A stretch of DNA of 24,730 bases from Desulfobacterales bacterium (GTDB taxonomy: Bacteria; Desulfobacterota; Desulfobacteria; Desulfobacterales; UBA2174_A): NCBI GenBank assembly GCA_025454075.1, contig JALOPD010000058.1:1-24730 (forward strand), given 5' to 3'. Position 1 is the stretch's first letter. Every line of letters begins with the position of its first letter. Below are positions 6,734 to 12,855 of the stretch, in pieces. Below the pieces are notes generated by a model. The model saw nothing but the letters and a program-made list of their open reading frames with translations, searched no databases and was not told where the DNA came from. The position numbers and the translations under genes were made by a program.

Positions 6734-7543
6734 ATGGAATGGACCCCTGAAGCCAAGGCCGCGTTGCAGCACGTTCCCTTCTTTGTCCGCAAGCGGGTCC
6801 GCGCCCGCGTCGAAAAAGAGGCGACGGACGCCGGAAAAGAGCGGGTCGCCCTGGCCGACGTCAAGGCCACTCAGGCGCGCTACCTCTCGGGCATGCACGC
6901 CGACATCAAGGGCTACCAGCTGGACACCTGCTTCGGCCCCAGCGGCTGCCCGAACCGGGCGGTGATCAGCGACCCGCTGCTCGCGCGGGTGGAAGCGGTG
7001 ATCAAGGCCGCCGATCTCCTGGGCTTTTTGAAGTCCCGCGTGCGGGGGGATATCAAGTTCCATCACGAATTCAGAATCACTCTGGCCGACTGCCCGAACG
7101 CCTGCTCGCAGCCGCAGATCAAGGACATGGGCATCATCGGCGCCGCCGTTCCCGAAACGACGAACGAGGCCTGCTCCCAGTGCCAGGCCTGCGTCGAGTC
7201 CTGCCCCGAGCAGGCGATAACGCTTGCCGCGGAGAGCCGCCCTCCCGCGATCGACACGGTGCGCTGCCTGAATTGCGGCCAGTGCGTACGGGCCTGCCCC
7301 ACGGGAACCATCGCCGAGGCCTGGAAGGGATTCCGGGTCCAGCTGGGCGGCCGGCTCGGCCGCCACCCGCGGCTTGCCCGGGAGCTGCCGGGGATTTTCG
7401 GCGAGGACCAGGTGATCGAGATCCTTCAGGACTGCCTGAAGCTCTACAAAGAGCGCAGTCTCCACGGAGAGCGTTTCGCGCAGCTCTTTGAGGACCGCGA
7501 CTTCGACGATTTCTCACGACGGTTCTGCGGCGCTGGCGTTTGA
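6734..7543 (+). CDS. Siroheme/[4Fe-4S] protein with PCP_red-like N-terminus and 2x[4Fe-4S] ferredoxin
   Basis: A 269-aa cytoplasmic protein built from three modules. Residues 1-~45 (MEWTPEAKAALQHVPFFVRKR) resemble the small PCP_red domain found at the C-terminus of dark protochlorophyllide reductase subunit B. Residues ~50-140 are a half nitrite/sulfite-reductase domain with the siroheme-[4Fe-4S] ligands C66-x5-C72 and C120-x3-C124. Residues ~145-195 hold two ferredoxin clusters, C147-x2-C150-x2-C153-x3-C157 and C178-x2-C181-x2-C184-x3-C188. This resembles small sulfite-reductase-like proteins of anaerobes, but the true substrate is unknown. ATG 6734 is preferred because homology begins directly after it; further upstream the frame overlaps the previous gene. 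Confidence 0.9.
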   Translation: MEWTPEAKAALQHVPFFVRKRVRARVEKEATDAGKERVALADVKATQARYLSGMHADIKGYQLDTCFGPSGCPNRAVISDPLLARVEAVIKAADLLGFLKSRVRGDIKFHHEFRITLADCPNACSQPQIKDMGIIGAAVPETTNEACSQCQACVESCPEQAITLAAESRPPAIDTVRCLNCGQCVRACPTGTIAEAWKGFRVQLGGRLGRHPRLARELPGIFGEDQVIEILQDCLKLYKERSLHGERFAQLFEDRDFDDFSRRFCGAGV

Positions 7544-7620
7544 CACCCCGCCGACCGACACCAACATTGATTTCCGGGGCCAAAGATTTTTCCCGGATCG
7601 ACTGCGAAGGGGGTACGGCC

Positions 7621-7824
7621 ATGGAACACAAAACGTTTTCAATTCCCAAAATCTCCTGCGGCCACTGCGTGATGACCATCACCAAGGAACTTAAGGAGCT
7701 GAAGGGCGTCGGCAAGGTGGAGGGCAACCCGCAATCCAAAACCGTGGACGTAGAGTGGGATGCGCCGGCCACGGAGGCCCGGATCCGCGCCACGCTCAAC
7801 GAGATCAATTTCCCGGCGGCCTGA
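7621..7824 (+). CDS. Heavy-metal-associated (HMA) copper chaperone, CopZ-like
   Basis: A 67-aa single HMA domain protein with the metal-binding motif ISCGHC (C13, C16), in place of the more common MTCxxC, and the conserved end of the ferredoxin-like fold (ATLNEINFP). It would carry Cu(I) in the cytoplasm to the CopA ATPase encoded about 0.9 kb downstream. The start at 7621 is chosen because GAAGGGGG lies just upstream and the HMA fold starts immediately. The His inside the CxxC loop is typical of copper chaperones of this type. cysQ begins 2 nt after its stop. Confidence 0.9.
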   Translation: MEHKTFSIPKISCGHCVMTITKELKELKGVGKVEGNPQSKTVDVEWDAPATEARIRATLNEINFPAA

Positions 7825-7826
7825 CG

Positions 7827-8696
7827 ATGCAGCGCGACGATCTTCTCCTGACGGCGGTCCAGGCATCGATCCGGGCGGGGTCGGCCACGCTGGAGGTCTA
7901 CGAATCCGATCTCCACGTGGACTACAAGCAGGACCATTCGCCCCTGACGCTGGCGGACACGCGCTCCCACGAGATCATCGCCGGCTGCCTGAAGCGCACG
8001 GGGATACCGGTGTTGAGCGAAGAGGGCAGAGAGATCCCGGCCGCGGAGCGCCGCCGCTGGCCGCGGCTGTGGGTGGTCGACCCCCTGGACGGGACCAAGG
8101 AGTTCGTCAAGCACCTGGGCGAGTTCACGATCAACATCGCCCTGGTCGAAAACGAGCGGCCGACCCTCGGCGCCATATTCGTCCCGGTAAAAAACGTCCT
8201 GTACTTCGGCCGGATCGAGGATGGTTCCTACCGCCTGGACGACGGACCGATCCTCGACGGGCTGGCTCGTGCCGAAGACCCCGCTGATGCGCGCCGGGCG
8301 GTCGAGCAGCTCAAGGCGCGCTCCACGCGGCTGCCCCTCGACCATGGGGTCCACAAACCCTTCGTGATTGTCGGCAGCCGTTCCCACGCCACGGACGAGC
8401 TGCACGCCTATGTCGACCGGAAGCGCTGTGAGTTGGGGGAAGTGCAGTTCGTGTCGGCCGGCAGCTCGCTCAAGTACTGCCTGGTGGCCGAGGGCCGCGC
8501 CGACGTCTACCCCCGGCTGGGGCCGACCATGGAGTGGGACACGGCCGCCGGCCAGGTGATCGCCGAGGCAGCGGGAGCGACGCTCACCCGTCATGACACC
8601 GGCGGGCCGATGACCTACAACAAGGAAGATCTTCTCAACCCCTGGCACGTGGTGACGAGAAAAGTTCCGAGTGATGAGTTCCGAGCTAAAAAATAG
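7827..8696 (+). CDS. cysQ: 3'(2'),5'-bisphosphate nucleotidase CysQ
   Basis: A 289-aa inositol-monophosphatase-family enzyme that would convert 3'-phosphoadenosine 5'-phosphate to AMP. The Li+-sensitive metal-site residues are visible: E65/E66 (SEEG), D85-PLDGT (WVVDPLDGTKEF) and W-D238 (EWDTAAGQ). The GTKEF pattern favours CysQ over SuhB inositol phosphatases. The start is 2 nt after the chaperone stop, indicating translational coupling. The last ~12 codons read through part of a repeat structure (8669-8748), so the C-terminal VPSDEFRAKK tail may be recent or non-homologous. Its place between two copper genes is not explained by function. Confidence 0.93.
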   Translation: MQRDDLLLTAVQASIRAGSATLEVYESDLHVDYKQDHSPLTLADTRSHEIIAGCLKRTGIPVLSEEGREIPAAERRRWPRLWVVDPLDGTKEFVKHLGEFTINIALVENERPTLGAIFVPVKNVLYFGRIEDGSYRLDDGPILDGLARAEDPADARRAVEQLKARSTRLPLDHGVHKPFVIVGSRSHATDELHAYVDRKRCELGEVQFVSAGSSLKYCLVAEGRADVYPRLGPTMEWDTAAGQVIAEAAGATLTRHDTGGPMTYNKEDLLNPWHVVTRKVPSDEFRAKK

Positions 8697-8748
8697 GATC
8701 CAATTTAGCTTCCATCACTCATCACTCACAACTCATCACTCATAACTC
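8669..8748 (+). repeat. ATCACTC-type short repeat cluster at the cysQ/copA junction
   Basis: Positions 8713-8748 are imperfect tandem units of CATCACTC / ATCACTCA / CAACTCATCACT / CATAACTC. They form an inverted match with the cysQ tail: GAGTGATG (8669-8676) with CATCACTC (8713-8720), and AGCTAAA (8684-8690) with TTTAGCT (8704-8710). AGTTCCGAG also occurs twice in direct orientation within 8663-8686. The whole block is much less GC-rich than its surroundings and ends 5 nt before the copA start codon. Confidence 0.7.
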
Positions 8749-8753
8749 TCTTT

Positions 8754-11204
8754 ATGCCCACCCAGACCCTCCACATCCCCATCCACGGCATGACCTGCGC
8801 CAACTGCGCGGCGACCGTCGAGCGGGTCGTAAAAAAGCTTGCCGGCGTGGAAGACACGCGGGTCAATTTCGCGAGCGAGCAGGCGGCGGTGACCTTCGAC
8901 CCGAAGGCGGTGACGCTCCAGCAGATTGCAGGTCAAATCCAGGCGGCGGGATTTAAGGTCCCCACCGCCAGGGTCGAGCTGGCCATCACCGGCATGACCT
9001 GCGCCAACTGCTCGGCCACCATTGAGCGCACGCTGAACCAGAAAGTGCCGGGGGTGGTCCGGGCGGCCGTGAATTTCGCCTCCGAGCGGGCGGCGGTTGA
9101 ATATGTGCCCCAGTCGGTCTCGGTGGACGAGCTGATCGCCGCGGTGGCGGGCGCCGGTTTCGGGGCGGCGGCTCCCGGCGAGTCCCCGGAGGCCGAGGAC
9201 GCCGAAGCGCGGGCCCGCGGCCGCGAAATCGCCGAGCAGACCCGCAAGTTCATCGTCGGCGCGGTCTGCGCCCTGCCGCTTTTCCTGCTGAGCATGGGGC
9301 GCGATTTCGGGCTCACCGGCGACTGGAGCCACGCCGCCTGGGTGAACGGGCTCTTCTGGGCCCTGGCGACCCCGGTCCAGTTTTACACCGGCTGGGATTA
9401 CTACACCGGCGGGTTCAAGAGCCTGCGCAACCGCAGCGCCAACATGGACGTCCTGGTCGCCCTGGGGTCCTCCGTGGCCTACGCCTACTCGGTCGGCGTG
9501 TTGCTGGCCCCGGCCCTCGGGCACCACGTGTACTTCGAGACGTCGGCGGTCATCATCACCCTCATCAAGCTGGGCAAGATGCTCGAGTCGCGGACCAAGG
9601 GGCGCACCGGCGGGGCGATCCGCAAGCTGATCGGGCTGCGCCCCAAGACGGCCTTCATTCTCGAAGGCGGCGTCGAGAAGGAGATCCCGCTGGCCCGGGT
9701 CAAGATCGGGGACGTGGTCGTTGTCCGCCCGGGGGAGCGCCTGCCGGTGGACGGCGTCGTCCGGACAGGGGAATCCGCGGTGGACGAGTCCATGCTGAGC
9801 GGCGAGCCGCTGCCGGTCGACAAGCACCCCGGCGACCCGGTGGTCGGGGGCAGCATCAACGGCCAGGGGCTGCTGACTTTCGAGGCCAAGGCCGTGGGGC
9901 GCGACACGGTCCTGGCCCAGATCATCCGCCTGGTCCAGGAGGCTCAGGGCAGCAAGGCGCCGATCCAGGCGCTGGCCGACCGGGCGGCGGCGGTGTTCGT
10001 GCCGGCCATCATCGCGCTGGCGCTGGTCGTCTTCGGCCTGTGGTGGGTGTTGAGCGGGGATTTCGTCGCCGCCATGATCCGCCTCGTGGCGGTGCTGGTC
10101 ATCGCCTGCCCCTGCGCGCTGGGCCTGGCCACCCCGACGGCCATCATGGCCGGCACCGGCAAGGGGGCCGAGCACGGGGTCCTGTTCAAATCCAGCGAAG
10201 CGCTGGAGTCGGCGAGCAGGCTCACCACCATCGTGTTCGACAAGACCGGCACCATCACCAGCGGAAAGCCGACCGTCACCGACGTGGTCCCGGTGACCGC
10301 CGTCTGCCGATCGGAACAGGAGCTGCTGCGCCTCGCGGCCTCCGCCGAAAAAGGTTCGGAACACCCGCTCGGCAGGGCGATCGTCCGCGCCGCCGAGGAC
10401 AAGGGCATGACGCTTCAGATCCCCTCGGATTTTCAGGCCGCCGGCGGGCGCGGCGTCCGGGGGCGAGTCGAGGGAGCCGGGGTGGCGGTGGGCAAGGCGG
10501 CCTGGATCGAACAGGAACTCGGGATCGACCTTGTGGCCGTGAGGGAGCGCATCCACGCGCTTCAATCGGAGGGCAAAACCGTGATGGTGGTGGCCCGCGA
10601 CGGCGCCCCGGCCGGATGGATCGCGGTCTCCGACCAGCTGAAACCCGATTCCGCGCAGGCGATGGCCCAGCTGCATGCGCTCGGCCTGAAAACCGTCATG
10701 CTGACCGGCGACAACCTCGAAACGGCGCAGGCCATCGCCTCCCGGGTGGCGATCGACCGCGTTTTCGCCGAGGTGCGGCCGGATGAGAAGGCCGTCAAGG
10801 TAAAGGAGCTGCAGGCGGCCGGCGAAAAGGTCGGGATGGTGGGCGACGGCATCAACGACGCCCCGGCCCTGGCGCAGGCCGACGTGGGGCTCGCCATCGG
10901 CACGGGAACGGACGTCGCCATCGAAAGCGCCGGCATCATCCTTTCAAGCGGCAGCCTGAACGGCGTCCCCCGCGCCATCCGCCTCAGCCGCGCCACGATG
11001 CGCACCATCGCCCAGAACCTCTTCTGGGCGTTCGGCTACAACGTCATCCTGGTGCCGATCGCGGCCGGTGCGCTCTACCCGTTCGAGTCGCTGCCGGCGA
11101 TGCTGCGCCAGCTCCATCCCATTCTGGCGGCGCTCGCCATGGCGTTCAGCAGCATCTCGGTCGTCTCCAACAGCCTGAGGCTTTACAAGACCAGGCTGGT
11201 TTGA
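8754..11204 (+). CDS. copA: Cu(I)-exporting P1B-type ATPase CopA
   Basis: An 816-aa inner-membrane ATPase that would pump Cu(I) (or Ag) out of the cytoplasm. It has two N-terminal HMA domains with MTCANC motifs (C15/C18 and C83/C86), then the P1B transmembrane core. The ion-binding motif is C452-P-C454 and the phosphorylated aspartate is D496 in DKTGT. The SGEPLPVDK actuator loop, SEHPLG (conserved HP of the N-domain) and [10 protein letters not shown] hinge are all present, and the final membrane pair ends near the C-terminus. Length is normal. No Shine-Dalgarno is visible before ATG 8754; the upstream sequence is the ATCACTC repeat, so translation may be weak or the insertion displaced an earlier leader. 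The chaperone gene nearby is its natural partner. Confidence 0.96.
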   Translation: MPTQTLHIPIHGMTCANCAATVERVVKKLAGVEDTRVNFASEQAAVTFDPKAVTLQQIAGQIQAAGFKVPTARVELAITGMTCANCSATIERTLNQKVPGVVRAAVNFASERAAVEYVPQSVSVDELIAAVAGAGFGAAAPGESPEAEDAEARARGREIAEQTRKFIVGAVCALPLFLLSMGRDFGLTGDWSHAAWVNGLFWALATPVQFYTGWDYYTGGFKSLRNRSANMDVLVALGSSVAYAYSVGVLLAPALGHHVYFETSAVIITLIKLGKMLESRTKGRTGGAIRKLIGLRPKTAFILEGGVEKEIPLARVKIGDVVVVRPGERLPVDGVVRTGESAVDESMLSGEPLPVDKHPGDPVVGGSINGQGLLTFEAKAVGRDTVLAQIIRLVQEAQGSKAPIQALADRAAAVFVPAIIALALVVFGLWWVLSGDFVAAMIRLVAVLVIACPCALGLATPTAIMAGTGKGAEHGVLFKSSEALESASRLTTIVFDKTGTITSGKPTVTDVVPVTAVCRSEQELLRLAASAEKGSEHPLGRAIVRAAEDKGMTLQIPSDFQAAGGRGVRGRVEGAGVAVGKAAWIEQELGIDLVAVRERIHALQSEGKTVMVVARDGAPAGWIAVSDQLKPDSAQAMAQLHALGLKTVMLTGDNLETAQAIASRVAIDRVFAEVRPDEKAVKVKELQAAGEKVGMVGDGINDAPALAQADVGLAIGTGTDVAIESAGIILSSGSLNGVPRAIRLSRATMRTIAQNLFWAFGYNVILVPIAAGALYPFESLPAMLRQLHPILAALAMAFSSISVVSNSLRLYKTRLV

Positions 11205-11352
11205 CGAGGCCGCAAAAAAACGAGGCCGGCGAGCTGATGCGGCAAGGCGTTTGTAACCGAAACGACGCGCGGGACTCGGTATATACGCAAATGAGGGGAA
11301 GCGGCCACGAACGCACCTGCGCGCCCTTTTTGAATCCCCTTCTTAAAAAAAG

Positions 11353-11381
11353 TGGACAAGTCGCCGGTACTTCACTATAAA
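11353..11381 (+). promoter_or_regulatory. Sigma-70-like promoter for the small membrane protein/sigma operon
   Basis: TGGACA (11353-11358), exactly 17 nt, TATAAA (11376-11381), about 18 nt before ATG 11399. The stretch 11205-11352 between copA and this promoter holds no gene that I can support. Confidence 0.6.
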
Positions 11382-11398
11382 TCACCTCGGAGATATGA

Positions 11399-11563
11399 AT
11401 GAGCGAGCTTCTGATCCTTTTGGCGGTGGTGGGAGGATGGGTTTTTCTGCAGGCCTACCTGCTGCCCAAGTTGGGGATATCCACCTGACTGCGCGGTTCT
11501 TGTCAGGTGACAAGAAAACATGACAGCGGAAACGCCTCCGAATCGCAAGACCGTCAGCGATGA
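11399..11563 (+). CDS. Candidate small membrane selenoprotein (UGA at codon 30)
   Basis: An ORF with a good ribosome-binding site (GGAG 11389-11392) starts at ATG 11399 and encodes MSELLILLAVVGGWVFLQAY, one hydrophobic helix, then LLPKLGIST before TGA at 11486-11488. The frame stays open after the TGA for 24 further codons (LRGSCQVTRKHD and on) to TGA at 11561-11563, giving 54 residues with Sec30 and C35 as a U-x4-C pair. A hairpin with an AGGT loop lies 16 nt after the TGA, like a bacterial SECIS. If TGA is a true stop, the product is a 29-aa membrane peptide. The extension overlaps the sigma gene by 44 nt. I have an uncertain memory of small LPxLGVPT-Cys/Sec proteins in related bacteria. 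Confidence 0.6.
11497..11516 (+). promoter_or_regulatory. SECIS-like hairpin that also presents the sigma-factor ribosome-binding site
   Basis: TTCTTGTC (11497-11504), loop AGGT (11505-11508), GACAAGAA (11509-11516): an uninterrupted 8-bp stem. The loop begins 16 nt after TGA 11486-11488. In Escherichia coli fdhF the SECIS apical loop also contains AGGU, about 17 nt after the UGA. The same AGGTGA (11505-11510) is the best Shine-Dalgarno for the sigma gene at 11520, so folding, SelB binding or ribosome passage could affect sigma translation. Confidence 0.6.
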
Positions 11564-12140
11564 CGACACCGAGCTGATCCGGGCCATCAACGCCGGGCAT
11601 GCGGAGAAATTTCCGGAGCTGGTCAGGCGCTACGAGCAGAAGCTTTACAACTTCGGCCGGCGGATGTGCCGGAACGAATCCGACGCCGAAGACCTCGTCC
11701 AGGACACCCTCTTAAACGTCTTTCGACATCTCAATGATTTTCGCTACGAGACCAAGTTCAAGAATTGGCTCTACCGCGTTGCCGCCAACACCTGTCTCAA
11801 GAAGCGGAGGCGGTCCAAGTTCGCTCCCGAACCCGAGCTGTCGCTCGATGAAGTGGCCCGGCCCGACGAGGTCGAGACGCTCGAACAGGTTCCGGAGTGG
11901 GCGCGCATGCCGCTCGATCAGCTCCTCAACGAGGAGCTGCTCGAAACCCTCAACCAGGCCATATGGTCGCTTCCCGAAAAATACCGGATCGTCGTGATCC
12001 TGCGTGATGTCGAAGAATTCAGCACCGAGGAGACGGCGCAGATCCTCAACCTGTCGCCGGCCAACGTCAAGGTGCGGCTGCACCGCGCGCGGTTGTTTCT
12101 GAGGGATCGGTTGAAAGGATACTTCAGCCATGACGTGTAA
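11520..12140 (+). CDS. ECF-type RNA polymerase sigma factor
   Basis: A 206-aa sigma-70 family group 4 protein. Region 2 spans about residues 38-100 (LVRRYEQKLYNFGRRMCRN, then DAEDLVQDTLLNVFRHL and FKNWLYRVAANTCLKKRR). Region 4 spans about 150-200 (LPEKYRIVVILRDVEEFSTEETAQILNLS, then VKVRLHRARLFLRDRL, the -35 recognition helix-turn-helix). It would direct RNA polymerase to a small stress regulon. The start is ATG 11520 with AGGTGA at 11505-11510, 9 nt spacing, inside the hairpin described separately. The anti-sigma gene overlaps its end by 11 nt. Its regulon might include itself or the neighbouring feoAB, which is not shown by the sequence. Confidence 0.95.
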   Translation: MTAETPPNRKTVSDDDTELIRAINAGHAEKFPELVRRYEQKLYNFGRRMCRNESDAEDLVQDTLLNVFRHLNDFRYETKFKNWLYRVAANTCLKKRRRSKFAPEPELSLDEVARPDEVETLEQVPEWARMPLDQLLNEELLETLNQAIWSLPEKYRIVVILRDVEEFSTEETAQILNLSPANVKVRLHRARLFLRDRLKGYFSHDV

Positions 12141-12387
12141 GCCCCACGACCATCACCGCTGCCTGGAGCTGTTCAGCAGGCTCTCCGACTACATCGACCG
12201 GGAGATGGGGGAAGGTGAGCTGCGGGAGATCGATGCCCACATCGCCGAGTGCCTGGCCTGCCTCTCCTGCCTGCAGTCCCTCAAACAGACCATCGCCCTC
12301 TGCAAGCAGACGGGCGAGCAGCCGGTCCCGGCGGTCTTCTCGCGGAAGCTGCAATCGCTGGTTCAAGACCTGCAGCGGTCGCGCTGA
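12130..12387 (+). CDS. zf-HC2 anti-sigma factor
   Basis: An 85-aa cytoplasmic protein with the zinc-binding anti-sigma signature H37-x3-C41-x2-C44 (AHIAECLAC) and an upstream C11, as in RsrA/ChrR-type ZAS domains. No transmembrane segment is present, so it should be a soluble, redox- or metal-sensitive inhibitor of the sigma factor encoded immediately upstream. The 11-nt overlap with the sigma gene implies translational coupling and balanced dosage. C47 and C57 could take part in thiol switching. In an anaerobe with this oxygen-defence island, oxidative release of sigma is a reasonable inference. Confidence 0.9.
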   Translation: MTCKPHDHHRCLELFSRLSDYIDREMGEGELREIDAHIAECLACLSCLQSLKQTIALCKQTGEQPVPAVFSRKLQSLVQDLQRSR

Positions 12388-12527
12388 CCCCCGAGGCCCC
12401 CTCCTCAACCCCTCCCCTGTCGGATTCGCTCGGGCAAGGTTCCGGGCGCGCGTCGGACACGGCCGTGCGGCCCACGGATGGCCGCCGGCCGCGGCATTGC
12501 GGCCGAAGGCACCCCGCGGCCGCTCGG

Positions 12528-12556
12528 TTGACAATACCCTCCCGTGAGCTTAAGTT
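12528..12556 (+). promoter_or_regulatory. Sigma-70-like promoter for feoAB
   Basis: TTGACA (12528-12533), 17-nt spacer, TAAGTT (12551-12556), 61 nt before the feoA start. The -35 box is perfect. No convincing Fur box was recognised by eye. The rest of the 12388-12617 gap holds only GC-rich sequence. Confidence 0.55.
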
Positions 12557-12617
12557 GCTCATGCCGACAACGCCGGCGGCGGGTCGAGAACGGTTGCGGA
12601 AACGAGGGTGGGGCTCC

Positions 12618-12845
12618 ATGCGGCTCAGTGAACTGAAAGAAGGCCAGACGGCGACCGTCGTGCGCGTCGGCGGAAACGGGCTTTTGCGCCGACGAATCCA
12701 GGAAATGGGCGTGGTAAAGGGAACCGATCTTTACGTCGAGAAGTATGCCCCGCTGAAGGACCCCATGGAAATCGTGCTGAAAGGGTTTCACATTTCGCTG
12801 CGCGTCGAAGAAGCGGCCGACATCCTCGTCGAAAACGTGAGATGA
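12618..12845 (+). CDS. feoA: Ferrous iron transport protein FeoA
   Basis: A 75-aa SH3-like cytoplasmic protein (MRLSELKEGQTATVVRVGG, RRRIQEMGVVKGTDLYVEKYAPLKDP) of normal FeoA length that supports the FeoB permease. ATG 12618 is preferred because the FeoA fold starts there and GAGG lies upstream; the frame is open much further upstream without homology. feoB begins 10 nt after its stop, the usual feoAB arrangement. Confidence 0.94.
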   Translation: MRLSELKEGQTATVVRVGGNGLLRRRIQEMGVVKGTDLYVEKYAPLKDPMEIVLKGFHISLRVEEAADILVENVR

Positions 12846-12855
12846 AGCTGCCCCC

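Noticed and set aside
8736..10676. Long minus-strand frame across copA
   Set aside because: Antisense to a well conserved P-type ATPase; composition (Arg, Gly, Ala, Asp, His-rich) is typical of a codon shadow.
11205..11240. ACGAGGCCG...ACGAGGCCG with an A-run after copA as a terminator
   Set aside because: The two arms are direct, not inverted, repeats, so no hairpin forms.
12249..12617. N-terminal extension of FeoA reaching into the anti-sigma gene
   Set aside because: The extension has no homology, overlaps another gene in a different frame, and a standard FeoA start is at 12618.
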